From Archilochus colubris (taxonomy: Eukaryota > Chordata > Aves > Apodiformes > Trochilidae): a stretch of 64,000 nucleotides of DNA. The stretch is from positions 40,434,305-40,498,304 of the forward strand of contig CM041115.1 in NCBI GenBank assembly GCA_023079485.1, written 5' to 3'. The notes under the pieces are model-generated. The model was given only the letters and a program-made list of their open reading frames with translations, was not told the origin of the DNA and did no database searches. A program made the position numbers and the translations under genes. Positions 1-13,397 of the stretch are shown here, in pieces; position 1 is the stretch's first letter; every line of letters begins with the position of its first letter.

Positions 1-429
1 TGCTTTATCTGCAGACTTACATAGGTTGATACTCTCATACAGACCTCAGTTCTTTGCTTTTTCAACTGCTTTGAGTGAAGGATTACATGATCTGCTTCTT
101 GCATTCAATTTACAATAATTCTTTGGATTCTTAAGGTCATTGAGACTCCACTGGCAAGTATGTTAGTAGCAACTACTGCTCAAAACAAATCTGTAAAAAT
201 CATGATTGATAAGTAGTTAACATAAATCAAAGATAAGTCTCACTGGCAACTTCTAATAATTAGCTAGCTGCTTATCCCTATTACTGGAAAATTCTTTGCT
301 ATGTTTATCTTGTTGTAGTATGAAAAAGGACTGTTTAAGCAACCATCAGTCTTCAAAATCCTGTACTCAGAAAGTGACTCTGTTGACAAGGAGAAACTAG
401 AAGTAAAGAAAAATAGCTTTGCAGGAGCT

Positions 430-443
430 AAAAAAAAAAAAAA
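430..443. repeat. A14 homopolymer
   Basis: One of five A-runs of the same length in the window; the others are at 11248-11261, 13994-14007, 21588-21601 and 35784-35797. None has a recognised retrosequence attached. Confidence 0.85.
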
Positions 444-734
444 GTCTTCACTTTGTGTATCTTTTTTGGTGAATTTTAACAAGAGAAGACTTCAAAGGCT
501 ATTTTCTGAAAGGCCTCATTAATCCAGTTTCAAATCTGTGTTCCATGAGCTATACTGCCCAAGCTTTACCGGGTGCATATGCAGCCAAACTAACACTTCA
601 TTTAGCCACACATCTGTGGTAGTTTTACACTCAGACCTCTGCTGTGTAAAATCACTCCTCTCTGATAATCTTAATTTAAATAACAATACATATGGCTTGC
701 AGAAGAGAAAAATGTCCATTAGAAGAATATTAAA

Positions 735-756
735 GTTCACCCCCTGCAGGGTGAAC
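735..756. repeat. Near-perfect palindrome with nuclear-receptor-like halves
   Basis: GTTCACCCCCTGCAGGGTGAAC: arms GTTCACCC and GGGTGAAC flank a CCTGCA centre. The halves resemble degenerate AGTTCA/TGAACC receptor half-sites; binding is speculative. Confidence 0.6.
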
Positions 757-2461
757 CTTCCCATTTCAACACAGGAGAAAGGACGTTTGTCCATACTGAG
801 GTCCATATGCAGAGAAGCATCATATTTTTAGCATTTCTTGTTGCTGAATGAGTTTTGAAATGAAGTTGTTTTTTTAAAGGGAAATTCTGTATCCTGTAGT
901 GAAAAGGAACAGGCTTGCTGGATAACTATATGTTGTGCTGTACAGTTGAACTTTCAAGAGTACCAAAGTGCCCAAACCATGGGATGTGCAGTTTGTTAGC
1001 AGGAGGTTCACCCTTCTTTCTTCCTGCCCAGTGTTGAAGTAGACAGAGGAAATATCATGTAAAATTTGCTATTAGATGTATATTTTTCTTGTGAGCCGGA
1101 GTGATTTAATTCAGTAGCATATAATTTAATAGTGTTTTTAATCCTGTTGGAACTGGGTTCTGTGTATACCTTAGTCTTCCAGTACTCAGATAGATCCCCA
1201 GATCACTGTCTTCTGTTACAATTGTCATTCAGATCAATTCAGTAGACTGGAGCTGTAAAATGGATTTCCATCTCAGATCATAACTTCTGTATAATCAGGC
1301 TTGTGTTAAACTGCTTGGGAGTTTTCTGTTAAGACATATATGCTAAGCTACATGGTTACAGATAGCAATGAACTTCTTGTAGCAGGTGGAGTGAAGATTT
1401 CTTTCTTGGTTGAGGACTACATTGGCTGTAAGCAGAAATACATTTAATATCTCTAACTTCCCTCTATGTTCCATTTGACAATAGCAATTTCTCTAGTGCT
1501 ATGCTGCAGTATTTTGGAAATCTTGCAGTGATCCGGAAGCATTGCTAAATTAAAAAAAAAAAGACTGTAAAGCTGCTCTGCTTTAGATACCTGTATACAG
1601 AACAAATTGTTGTGCTTTGTTTAATTTTTTATTCTTTTTGCATTCAAGAGCATGTCATATATTGTTAATAACAATTTCTGGCAGTGAAGCATAGTTTTGA
1701 TACATTATTGGTGTGGGAATACAATAAAAAGATAGTTTTAGAAGGAACTACTTTTGTGGATAAGAATATAATTTTAGTGTGCTAGCATCAAAGTACATTC
1801 TCTTGATTCATATTGTGCATGTATCATGAAAAGAGCATTCTTTGAAGTGTACAGGGTTTGGGTTTTGTTAGTTTTTGTGTTACATAATCTTTGTTTCACA
1901 ACAGCAGTTCTCACAGACTAGGAACACAAAGCGTATATTGTATTAAAATGGGCAGTTTTATCTTCAGTTTAGCCATGAATCTATGGAAGTAGCGCAGGCC
2001 TTTGTGCTTTAAGGAGAGGGTAAAGAAAAAGAACTCATCCCTGCAAATGCCATTAATTGCCTGATCCAGTATGCCTTTCTGGTCATTGCCTGAGAAGAAA
2101 CTACCTCTGCTTTGCCGATTATGCAATATTATATTTGGGGGATAGAGGGAAAGGGAATGAAAAGGTACCCTTGTAGATATTTTTACAACTTGAGTATTTA
2201 CCTGAATGACTCTCTTGTCCTTATTCAGTGATCTATGAGTTCCTTTTATTAGGATCACTGCATCTTTCACAATGTTTCTGTTTCTACATAAAATGTATAA
2301 CATATAGTGTGTTTGTGCAATAATGCCTTCATGTAGAAAGTCAGGGAAATGACCTTTAAAGAACAATGTTAAGTATTAGTCTAATGCTGGTGGAGAGTAT
2401 TAAAAGGTTGTGAGATACTTTCAAAACAAATTAGTAAAACATTTCTTTCATTTCTTTATAG

Positions 2462-2515
2462 ATTCTGGACAACCAGGAAGTCCAAGCCACAATGATCCTG
2501 CCAAGAATCCACCAG
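2462..2515 (+). CDS. NFIB: NFIB coding exon (probable exon 3), partial gene
   Basis: This 54-nt exon encodes the start of the linker after the NFI DNA-binding domain, reading (D)SGQPGSPSHNDPAKNPP, about residues 188-205. Acceptor AG is at 2460-2461 and donor GTAAAT at 2516. Both ends are phase 1: the first codon needs a G from the preceding exon (GAT, Asp), and the final G passes to the next exon. The exon can therefore be skipped without a frameshift. The Ser/Pro/Asn-rich sequence matches NFIB and not NFIA, NFIC or NFIX, whose linkers differ in length and sequence. From memory, human NFIB has Ser where this has Pro in SGQPG. The exon is too short to stand out by length; identity rests on the peptide and on splicing in frame to the next exon. 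Confidence 0.93.
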
Positions 2516-4084
2516 GTAAATATAAGTCCCAGAACATGTGCATCTAGCATTGTTTAAGAACAAAGATACTACTGTTAATGGTTAAAGAGAGCATAGTTGG
2601 TCAGCAACCTATTTTGCACTGGTAGGTAGGTAGAATCAGGACAAGCTGTGATTATTTTAGGTCATTTAAACTGGCAATGCCTTAATTGTAGTTTCATCAA
2701 CATTCATTTAATCTAAGAAATTTTTTTTCTTGTTCATGTTTTTTATGATTTTGGGAATGTGAATGGGCAGAGGAGTAAGGAGACAGGATTCTAAGTAATT
2801 TTGCTTTTGTAAAAGTATTAAAGAGCTACAATTACTCTTTTATCTCAAACAGAACACAGTTGACCTGCCTGTAAAGCTTGTGACCTGAGCTACCAGCTTC
2901 TTCACTTTTAATTTATACGTGCATTATAGAATGCAAGTATGTTATTTTAAAATGTTTTTCCTATCAGTTCAAAGCAGTTTTTAAAAACATGTTGTTAGTG
3001 GGTAATGCTAGTGATACTTGGAATATTTTTGAGAATTGTCAGTGTAAGCAGTCTTTTCAATGATTGTTTAAAAATAAACATTCGAGATAAAATCAAACTC
3101 AGACTTTGCCATTCCACACTATTTAGACCAATGGTTCTTTGTATTTTCATGGAGTTATTATTCTTCTGATCAACTGGAATGTGCTAATAAGTCTTGTAAA
3201 TACTTGCTGTATTATGAATTTTATTGGGGTAAGACAAACAAATGAGACAGACATAGTATCACTTTTTAATTAGCAAGGCTTCTGCCACCTCCCTCCTACA
3301 CTTCCGATTCCTGCTCTAGGAAGTGTCTAACTGAAATAAGCTGCAACTAAGTTTCTAAATGCAAAGCGAACTGCACTTTAACCAGAAATTAATTGTGTGA
3401 TTCTGGGTTGTTTCATATCCATGAATATTTTCTGGATCTGTACAAATATTAGGAAAACAGCCTGTGTTGTGGCTGTACAGTTTTGTACTATGTATACAAT
3501 CAAGCTATTCTTTTTTTTGTGGTGAAATACATCATGGTTGTTGCATATGAATACCCAAAAGTGGGAGAACCATTCTTGTTCACTATGTAAAAAGCCATAT
3601 TACTCTCATATGAAGACCAGAAACATATACTGAAGACTTAAGATATGTTTTAAAGATACGAGGGCAGAACAAGTCAAAGAACATGGCAAGTTCTTTCTCA
3701 AGTTGTTTTTTCAGTGTGATGATTTTTTTTTTTTCCAAGGGATGATGAAGGCTTGAAATAATTTTTGGCTCAAGATTTTGATGTTTCTCTCCAATCTGTG
3801 TGGGATGTTATGAGCAGGCTTTTATTTCTCTATAAAATGTATGACATAAAATATGTAGGGTAGTGGTTAAAAACCCAAACCAGCAAAATTACCAGCCTCT
3901 GAGTTTGGAGAGCTGAAAGCAAGGTCTGGAAACTTAACTTTGACATGTTTTAAAATTCTGGTTTTAAAGTCTTAACTAACATCTGGAGTAGGAAGGTAGA
4001 AGGTTGTATTTCATGACTGAGAATCACATTCTCTAGTGAGTCCAGTCTCCCCAACCCTCAGATTCAAACCCAGACTGGAACCCT

Positions 4085-4243
4085 TCCCTGGAAGTGTTAA
4101 ATGCCAGGTTGGATGGGGCTTTGAGCAACCTGGTCTAGTGGAACATGTCCCTGCCCACTCAGGGAGGTTGCAACTAGGTGATTTTTAAGGTCTGAGGCTC
4201 TTTAAGCCCTTCCAGCCAAAACCATGCTATGATGTTATGGTGC
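4085..4243 (+). mobile_element. CR1 LINE, truncated 3' end
   Basis: Degenerate 3' tail of a chicken-repeat-1 non-LTR retrotransposon in sense orientation. Landmarks in order: GTTGGATGGGGCTTTGAGCA, CCTGGTCTAGTGG, ATGTCCCTGCCCA, GGGAGGTTG, AACTAGGTGATTTTTAAGGT, and a decayed octamer tail with CTATGATGTTATGG. Only the extreme 3' end is present, as is usual for 5'-truncated CR1 copies, and it is clearly old. The left edge is approximate. Confidence 0.85.
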
Positions 4244-7200
4244 TGTATAGGAAGCTTTGTAGGACCAGATGTTCCAACTTTGACGAACCCTGGTGTCCTA
4301 GATGGTGGAGGGTGGTAGAAGTCAGGGAAATCTGTTGCTTATTTCATCATGAATCTTTCTGCTTGAAATTTGAGCATAACACTTTCTCATGATTTGGAGT
4401 CAGTGCTGTCAGTATTATTCCTTTATGTGCTGCCAAGTGGAGACAGAAGATAGAAGCTGTGCCTTGCTTCCCTTGAAACCCTTAATTTAAGAGGGACAGA
4501 GGCATAATTGAATGTCATCTGTCTATTTGAGGATACATGAACCTCTATAATTGTTCACCTTCCCCCTGTGACACTGTCTTGGGATTAAACTAGCAAAGAG
4601 AAAGCATTGAGTTTTGTGAGACTACAGAATGCAGCACTTCTGGGGCTGTGAAGGAGAATGAGATGGAGCTGCACTACAGCTTGTCCGGGAAAAGGACTGC
4701 TGTCCTCTTCTTATTACACTTCACAGGAGTTGTATTATTAGAACCAGGCAGCCACTTCTGTCAGAACCCCAGAGGATATCCGCTCTAAGGGATGTTTTCA
4801 GTCTCAGGCCAAGAACAAGTGGACTGGCAGTGCCAGGAGAGTTTGTTCTATCATGTTTTGGTCTGATGCCTGTACTTCAAGGAGCCAGGGCATTGGCAAA
4901 GGATAGGTGCTGTTAGCTTTTGGATGCCACTAGCTTCACAAAGAAATTGCCAATGAAGAAGAGGTTGGAAACTGAGTGGTATTTGGTGAGGCTGCTGGTG
5001 TTAAAAGTGTTTTTTTCTAGGTTTGGCTAGACTGTTACATTCTTTAGGGTGTCTGATAATTTGCTGCCTTAACCATGGAGGGAGGATAGTGTTCCTTGCC
5101 AAACAAAAGAACATTAAGAGCACTTGCTGGAATTCTTTACAATACATTCCTAAAAATACACTGAATAATTTGATAGCATGATACAGTATTAAGATGGTGT
5201 AGCTTGTGGCAAAAATGGTACGCCACTTCTGTGGCAAGATCCAGGGGTATCCTCCTTTTTTAATAACTTTCATCTGTTATATTTCTAAACAACGAAACTT
5301 GCTTTTCTGAGTGCTGGGTTGTAAAGTTCACTTCTCCACAGGGACTGTTAAATAGGTTCCAGGCAGATAGGTGGGCTGAACTGAACAGCTATTGTCTGCA
5401 TCACTCACTAAGTTTCTGGACTCTCTTAAGTTCGTGTTATGCTAGCATGGTGCTAACTGTTAAATGTTGACACAGTTTCAAAGACAGAATGTTACGTCCA
5501 TGGATCCACTAAGGGTGACTAAGTAGATAGAGGCACACCTGGATTAATAAGTCTTAAAAGTGAAAATACTTGGAGCTTTGGATGCTATCAGTCGAACAAA
5601 AATTTAGATACTTTAGGCTTACCCTGTTCTGTACTATTCTACTGAGCATCTGCTAGAAGCTCCAACTCAAGGCAGAATTGTGAAGGAGAATTAGCGTGGA
5701 AGTTTCAATGTAAAGCTATATTAGTTTCTCCCTGCAAATCCCACAGATCTTTTTTATGGCTTTAAAAAAAGAAATAAAAATGAGCCTTCCTTAACATGTG
5801 TATCTTGAAATAACTACAAAGGTGTGGGAGGATGTGTACTGAAGGCAGAGGGAGTAATCTTTCAGTAGGCTCATCTGTTAGGCATAAGAAAATTATGAGA
5901 GTGAGTAAAAAAAATGCCTAGAACCTATTGGCAAGCTAAAAATTTTGATACCAGACATAACAATTTGTATTCCAGTGGTGAAATTCTCACTAGCTAGTTC
6001 TTCTAGCAGAGGGTTTCTGGGTTTTGATCTCCTTTATTTTTCTTTCCCTTACTTAATGTCTGATGGCCACAACTGATTGATAAGGTTATTTGCTACCTGC
6101 CACTGGTGTGAGGTAGCTGCTTGGCACTGTATCCAGTTGTTGCCATATTGCTTGAATCTTTGAAAACAGCCTTTTTAAGCTGCTAAAAAGTAGGAAATAG
6201 CTATACCAGTAAAGTAAAATGTTATCTTCGTATGGCAATTAGATGGAATAGACAGTTGAATACAATTTCAGGAATCAAGAGAATGGGGAACCTGAGGGGA
6301 TGAATACCAGGTCCTACTAGTGTTTCATTTGCTTCATTTTTTGTCTTCTGTGTGGTGTTGGGAGACTAATATCTTCGTCTGCAGGTGCTTTCAAGATTTC
6401 AGAGCTACTCTTATTGAGAAACAAAAATTAAAACTTTTCGGAAGGCGCAGAGCAAACCTAACTGTCCTGACATGGGCAGTTAAGAGCCTCATGGTTGAGG
6501 GAAGACAAGTGTGTTCAGATTTTTTTGCTTTTATCCAATCTGTTGATTTCAGAGTTATGTTTCCTAGTGAGTGAGACCTGGTTTGGGTTTTTTTCCTGAT
6601 TAAATTTACTCCACTTCAGTGGTCCACTGAACAGTTTCATATGTATTCTTTAGACTATAATTTCAGTCGGGGCTGAATGAGGACTGCAGATAATTCAGGT
6701 CTGAGCCTGTGTGTTAATAAATACTGCATTTTTTTATACAAGGTGACACACTCAGGCAGTGAGCTTGAGAAACTGTTTCTCCACCTTTCATTCCTCCCCA
6801 GTGTTTTCTTATTCTTCCCTCTCAGTAAACCATGATGTGTTGTCAGGGAATTGATTTAGTGATAAGATCCTGACTCTGGTGAGGCATAGGTATGTGAATC
6901 CCAGCCTCAGACTCACTGATTGGGAATTGGTATTTCCCTTGTATTTTCACCAAAAATTTTACTCTGGGAACCATGTCCAAATAAGACCAGAGCAAAATCA
7001 ACACCTACTAATTTTTAAAATTTTTCATTTTTAATTTTAGTTTTTTAAATTAAAGAAGGTGTTGCCAAAAAGCTTGCAACCAGCCTCACCTGTCTTTCAA
7101 TATGCAAATCACTCTTGCAGCTGTAGAGCCCCAAAGGCTTTTTTGTGCTTTCATATGGGCTAGCAGCCATAGGGAGAACATTCTTTTTGGATCAAGCCCT

Positions 7201-9934
7201 AAGAAATGTGTAATAAACTTACCTATATATGACTGTTAGATAGAACTATTTCAGTTTCAAGTTTTAGAATGTATAAATAACCTCTGAAGAGTAAAGTGGT
7301 CTCACCTTGGATGTATTTTGGAAATACAATAAGCAAACGTCTTTGAGTTTTGAATGACTCCAAACACAGATGGTTTCATAATTCTACTGTTTTGTGAGGC
7401 ACCTTCTTGAGGATGGGGAATTAGCCCCCTGTTTAACAAGAACAGAAGAGATGTTCCCTGGCTTCATCATTGTAAGCAGCTTTGAATGTGGAAGCAATGA
7501 TGGCATAGTAGCAATTTGGAGATTCAGACAGAATTGCATTTAAACAAAGATATGTTCACCTCATTTGTTTCAGCCTGGGAGCAGATTTTCTGAAATGTTT
7601 GCTGTATCCATATGCCTGCAGCTGTGCCATCTCAGATAGTGATCTTCAAACAAAACAGGGCTGGGTTTGGTCAGGGCTTGATTTTCTGTGGAGTTCTCCT
7701 TTCCCAAATGCTCTGTGAATTAGTAATGCCAGTGATTGAGAGATGATACTTTTCCTTGCCAGTCCCTCAGCCCTGAGCCAGGTGGGGCATTCTCAGGGCA
7801 GGGCACAGCTTTGGCATCAGAAAATTCCTGTTCAGTACCTGGTGGACTTATACCTGCTCAAAAGCAGCTCCCTCAACCTCTTTTTAAATCTTGACTGTAG
7901 TTTTTATATAACATGAGACACCCTGGAGTGGAAGAAAGTATCCATCTCTGTTATCCTTCCAGTTTTTTAGAAGGTTTTGGGGCAACTCACTTCTTGGATT
8001 TTAAGTACATGGGTTGAAGACATTAAAAGTCTTCAAATTACTACAGCATTGAAGTTCTGGGTAATAACTTGAAAGTATTGAAAATCTCATTTGTTTTTCA
8101 ACATGGTGCAGGTACCCTCTTAGTTCCTTGCTGTACTAAAAAGTTCAGTGTAGTCAGGGGATCATTTTGCAACATGTTTCCTGTCCCAGTTCCATCCTTG
8201 CAGCTTTCAGGAAAAAAACCCAAAACAAACTCTGGGTATGCAACAAGGCCAGAGACAATAATGTGATAACCGAAATAGCTTCATTCTCTGGACAGACCCT
8301 AGTTCAGCTGTTTCAAATTACTTCATCGATGAAATCTTCTGTGTCACTCCTTGGACCATGTTATCAACTCTTAATTGCCTCTAAGAAATTCTGGTGCAGT
8401 GGGAACCTGTTTCTGGTATTCTGTTTGAGATGCTGGCTTCAAAATACATGCAATGAGGAGACAAACTGGAAATCTGCTTACTGTATGTTAACTTTGTATG
8501 AACAGTGTGAGACTAACTTTCCACTATCAGTTCTAACTGTGGATTGTAGCTGTACACCACTAGGATTCCTGCTGAAATTAAAGAGCTTCTTGTGGAAGTT
8601 GGGTACTGCAGAGAGCAGCAGGGGCTGATACTTATAAACTCAGTTTTCAAAGACACTACCAAGAGAGGCTATACAATGAAATGATTTAATCTTTAATTGT
8701 AGCAGTTTCAGTAGTTAAACAAACCAGTAGCAGCATCCTGAACATTACAGTGCATACCTTAATTCAAGCTCCATCTGTCTTCAAGTACTCTGTACACCAA
8801 ACTAAAGCATTCAGCCCTTCTTCTCACAGTAGCTCCAAATGCTGAACCTGTCTCACTGCTAGTAAGGTTGTTTCCTGCTGTGCATTTGGAAAGAACCTGA
8901 AATAAAAGTACAGTAGTACACTTCGTTTCCTGTTCTAACTGTATCCTTACTCCTGTTTTATAAATGGATCGAAATCAAGGCTGTGGCAATGAAAAATTAG
9001 GTTGTTTGATGCCAGGAAGAAATGTTGGTTTGGCACTAATCAGTATGGAGCAGAGCAGAACATAAATAAACAATCTAGTCACAAAAGTAGAAGTCAGAAA
9101 ATACAAAAGGGGCTGGTTATAGATTTGTAAAGCCAGATGTCACTGTTAAGCTTTTAAGTAATGTGAGTACAAGCCCTATACATGTTAGTGCAAATTTGAA
9201 ATCTTTTTCAGTAGGTTTAAACTTTTTTTTTTTCCCCCTCCTGTTTTAAGTCTTATCATGGTTAAAAGCTGTACTTGTAACTCAGCTTTTGAAGGCATAG
9301 CAGAGGAACAGCGTGGAAAATGTAGAAGGACTGGAACAGAATAGCTTCTACAGTAGTTGGAGGCCTTACTGAAGGTTTCTCCTGTTACTGACTGTATCTG
9401 GGGAGCTTGATCAGAACTGCTGCTTAGCCTAACCTGTTTATCTTTCATCTTTGATGGCACTGGTCTGGTCATTGTGGTAATGTTTGGAAAATCTTTAGCA
9501 GAAAGAAGATTTCTCTAAAAATGGCAAAATGACATGTTTTATACTTTCCTTCTACAAAAACTAAAAGGAAATGCAGAAGAAAATCCAGTGTTGTTTGTAT
9601 CTTTGGAAGTTACTGACTATACAGAGTTGCATTATAATGCTTTTGCAGAAATGTACTTTTTTTTAGAACTCAGTTTTTTTAAGAATATTGACAATTAGTG
9701 AAATGCATCATTTCAGAGAGTGTCATATCTCAATCAAGATGAGTTACAGTAAATGATAATACTCAGTGCTTAGGTTTGAACAATAAAAACAACAAAGTAT
9801 TGTCATGACCATCAAAAGATACACTACACTCTATATAAGGAATAAACCAAATGGACTTCTCAAGTGTTTTAGTTTATGCACTTAACAGATGGGAAGCACA
9901 CAGTCACAATGCTAATTTAAGGCTTTTTAAATTA

Positions 9935-10030
9935 GACTCATAGAATAATTTGGGCTGGAAGGGACCTCTAGTCATCTAGTCCTAACCCCCCTGCAGTAGG
10001 CAGAGACACCCTCAACTAGATCAGGTTGCT
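9935..10030 (-). mobile_element. CR1 LINE fragment, antisense
   Basis: Starts with CTCATAGAATAATTTGGGCT followed by GGAAGGGACCTCTAGTCATC and CTAGTCCTAACCCCCCTGCA, the reverse complement of the CR1 3' terminus. The element reads from right to left and is about 95 bp long, with diffuse limits on the right near AGATCAGGTTGCT. Confidence 0.85.
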
Positions 10031-10997
10031 TATGTTAACATTAAAGAGTACATTAGGGAATGCTTAATAAAAAAAAAGTAAGACCTATACTATAAAGATT
10101 ATTACATCATATTTCTTTCTGACATGCAGTATAGTAGTGTGATTATGAATTTTAAGTCTTATTCAGTAGGAAGATCACCTTCAGAAAGTAAAAGGCAGTG
10201 TCTCACACCACGAAGTCAAAATGCCACAGTGTTGTCCTGCTGCGTATAGTCTTGCTCTTCAACATTTCTAGTATGTAGAGTTTATGTTCCTGCAACAAAC
10301 TACAACAGTTTAGTGACACTAAAAATTTTTCTATTGCACAGATGGGAGCCAAGAATAGTTCCGTAGCATGCCCACCATGGTTTGTCTTCCTAAGAGATAG
10401 AAATATTGAAGTCCAATGATGCTGGAACTGAGTGAGCATCCTGTGTTTATTTTCCTGCACTTGGAGTAACTGTTGGAATCTACCATCTCTGTTAGAAAAT
10501 AAGGCTCAGGGTGAAATCTCTCAGTGGCTGTGACATAAACTGTTTATCATGGCATCAAATTTTAATAATATTTTGTCACATTACATTAATAAAAAAAATC
10601 AAGCTTTTTTTAATAGACAATAACTGCAGTTTCCCATTTTTTTCCTAAGGCCACGCAAAGAATTTGCAAAGATCTGTTAGTCATTATTTTTGGACCATCC
10701 AAGGTGGGTTGTAACCTGGGTGAAAGACAGTGACCCATCAATTAACAATGCATTGTTTTTTGAGAGTGTGACAATTAGGGGTACCACTCAGTGGCAGAAT
10801 GTTTTTTCTGTTCCCATTTCGTTATCACAAGGAGGGAGACACACTATATGGATGTTTATGCTGTGTGGGTATTCTCAGTATTGTCAGTGAGAAAACTAAG
10901 AATTCATGAGAGAAGGATAAAGATTAAACACATATATCTGTCTGTGTGCACGCATATACACATATTTGTCTGTGTTTTTATATAATCTTACATGGGC

Positions 10998-11001
<4 letters not shown>

Positions 11002-11034
<33 letters not shown>
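11002..11034. repeat. (TA)n microsatellite
   Basis: About 16 uninterrupted TA/AT dinucleotides, followed by GTATGA. It is likely length-polymorphic and able to form cruciforms. It lies mid-intron, far from any splice site. Confidence 0.95.
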
Positions 11035-11039
<5 letters not shown>

Positions 11040-11786
11040 AACCTTGGGAATTTTTCTCGTAATGATAGCTTAATTAATCTGCACTTGAGTGGAGCTCCTC
11101 TCAAGTTAGTGTAACTAGAATTAGAGAAGTTGTGCTTCAAAGTAGTAGTATTTTAATAAGCAGCAGAGAAGTTCAGTCTTGTCTCATAACAGCTCCACAT
11201 CTGGCTGCAGATTTGTACATTGGCTTAAGGACACTTCACTTACAGGCAAAAAAAAAAAAAATTAGGAAGATATTTTTTTCTTTGGAAATATCCCTTCCAT
11301 TTGCTGCTTCATACTGTTATTGCTGGAGGAAATAAGAAGAAAAGAGAAAGGCTGCCATTGTTGGAGGAATTCCTAGCATTCATCCAGATCGATCATTCTT
11401 TGGTTAAAAAATTAAAACAGAAAGAAGGGAAAATGAAACATTGACTCTTCACAATTTTTATTAATATGAGTATGACAAGTTCTGTCAAATAAAGAAATAA
11501 ATATTTGAGAAGCCTTGTCATGTCTTCACCCACACAAAATACATGGGAGAAAGTATGTAACAGAATTCAGAAGTTGAAAGAGAAAGGCTCTTACTTAGAA
11601 AATGGAGATGAATAAGGTTTTAGAGAGGCCTACAAAGTCCAGGTGAAGAACAATAAAAAAGTAATGGATATGGAAAGAAGCTATTAAATATAAGACAGAG
11701 AAAAATATGAAAGGAAGTGAAGAAAAAAGACAGATAAACCTGCAGAGCTACTCGTGGAAATAAAGAGATGCAGGGATGTTGCATGA

Positions 11787-11830
11787 AGTGTTATACTATT
11801 GTATATAGTGTTATACTATTGTATATAGTG
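11787..11830. repeat. 20-bp tandem duplication (2.2 copies)
   Basis: The unit AGTGTTATACTATTGTATAT occurs twice in direct, perfect succession, followed by a further AGTG. Perfect identity suggests a recent slippage duplication. Confidence 0.9.
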
Positions 11831-13397
11831 ATATTGACTGGAAGGTGGTAAGATAATGCCACTGGCATAACATTGTTCAGGATGATCCCACAGGTATGTG
11901 GTGCTGGAATAATTTTTAGCTGGGGAAAACTGTCTTTTGCTTATAGCTGTGACAGAGTAACAGAGATGTCAGGAAATGTCCTCAGTTGGTTGCCTTCACA
12001 TTCTTTCAGCTTGAGTTGTGGGGTGCATTGTTCATACCTACACTGATAAATTGTATCAGAGATCCTGGGTGAGGTGGCTCTGTGGACCTAGTCAAGATTG
12101 CTAGTAAGTAGTGAAAACCACTATTTTTGCCTCATCCCTCCTTGTCTGACCCTAAAAGGAAAGTAGATATTTCTCCAGATGTACTGAAGTGCACTACTTT
12201 TGCAGTCTCTTTTCTGATTATCCCATCAGCATTTTCTCAGTTTACTTGAAGATGAAAATAGTAACTGCCAAACGAAACCTAAAGAAAATAGTACCGAAGC
12301 ACTGTTTTCCAATCAGAAAATATTCCAGTAGATGCATATTTTATTTATTTATTTGCTTTGCTATAAAGACATTTAAAACAATCATTCACACATATGGAAT
12401 GAAAAATACACAAAAGAAAAAAGCTGTGTTAAACTCAGAAACGAGACTAGAGAAACCGCAGTGAGAAATTCTTATTGCACCATCGCACATGAAAGCAATT
12501 AAAAAGCAGTACTGTTGTAGTGATAATGTGCACCAAGTGTAGAACTAAGTATTTCTGTTGGTAAGTGGCTGGCATTCCTGCCTGTAAGAGTTGTGATTCA
12601 TTTCATCTCAAATTCTGTCAAGTCAGCTTATACATTGGTTATTGATATGACACTTCCAAAGGAACCTGGGTTTCTTCATCTTCTTTTTTGTAAGATTACC
12701 AAGGTATCCTACTGGCCCAAGACTTGATTATCAGCTATTGTTTCACTGTTGTACTCCCAAGTTGTCCCTGCACTTCATAGTAGGGAAGGTATATCACATG
12801 CATTTATCTTAAAATAAGTAAACATAAGGCGAAACAGCAGATGTGTAATTAATCATGTATATAAAACACACTAAATAGCTCAGCTGTTTTCCCAAGTTCA
12901 TGGTTTTATTGGAAATAATTATAAAAGCCTCTTCTGCCTCAGAGGTGATGATGTGATAGTGGAGTTGGAAGTGGAGAGATACTATCAGCATCATAAGAGT
13001 TAAGTTAAAATCCATTTAGCAGAAATGTATGCAGGGACATGGCTACTCTGTGGTGAAATTGCTTAGTCTAGCTGATACAGTTTTTATTTCAGTACTGACT
13101 TAAAAATTGAGGATAATAATAAAGGGATCTAGTTTTTAGACATTTTCTGGATGGAACTCAGTTATTGCTTGTTAGTTTTCATATCTATATTAAAAAGTTG
13201 TTTTTCAGATCTCCTCAAGATTTTTTGCACCTCTTTCTGAATTTCAGCTCTCATTAAATCGGCTTTCTGTGTATTTTGTTCTGTGTATTATAGTGCTGGG
13301 ACTCTGTTAATACTGTTGCTAGATGGTACATAAACTTACCTATATTTATTTATTAATCTTCTCGTGGTACTGATTATGGTATTATGATCTTTTTCAG

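Larger units (their letters stand above)
1..2461 (+). other. NFIB: NFIB intron, 3' part (upstream of exon 3)
   Basis: AT-rich non-coding sequence ending in a pyrimidine-rich tract and the acceptor AG at 2460-2461. The DNA-binding-domain exon expected just upstream in NFIB is not found here, so the window opens inside the intron. It contains a 14-base A run (430-443), a near-perfect palindrome (735-756) and a 151-codon open frame on the minus strand (1911-2366) that resembles no protein I recognise. No transposon remnant was recognised. Confidence 0.85.
2516..13397 (+). other. NFIB: NFIB intron (10.9 kb)
   Basis: Non-coding. It runs from donor GTAAAT to an acceptor preceded by a T-rich tract (TCTTTTTCAG). 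Contents seen: two CR1 fragments (4085-4243 sense, 9935-10030 antisense), a (TA)n microsatellite (11002-11034), a 20-bp tandem duplication (11787-11830), A-runs, and an unassigned 153-codon frame on the plus strand (8167-8628). No RNA gene or second gene was recognised. Confidence 0.85.

Noticed and set aside
10690..10985. Overlapping short frames just before the (TA)n tract
   Set aside because: Two different frames of similar length overlap, with low-complexity ends; no support for coding.
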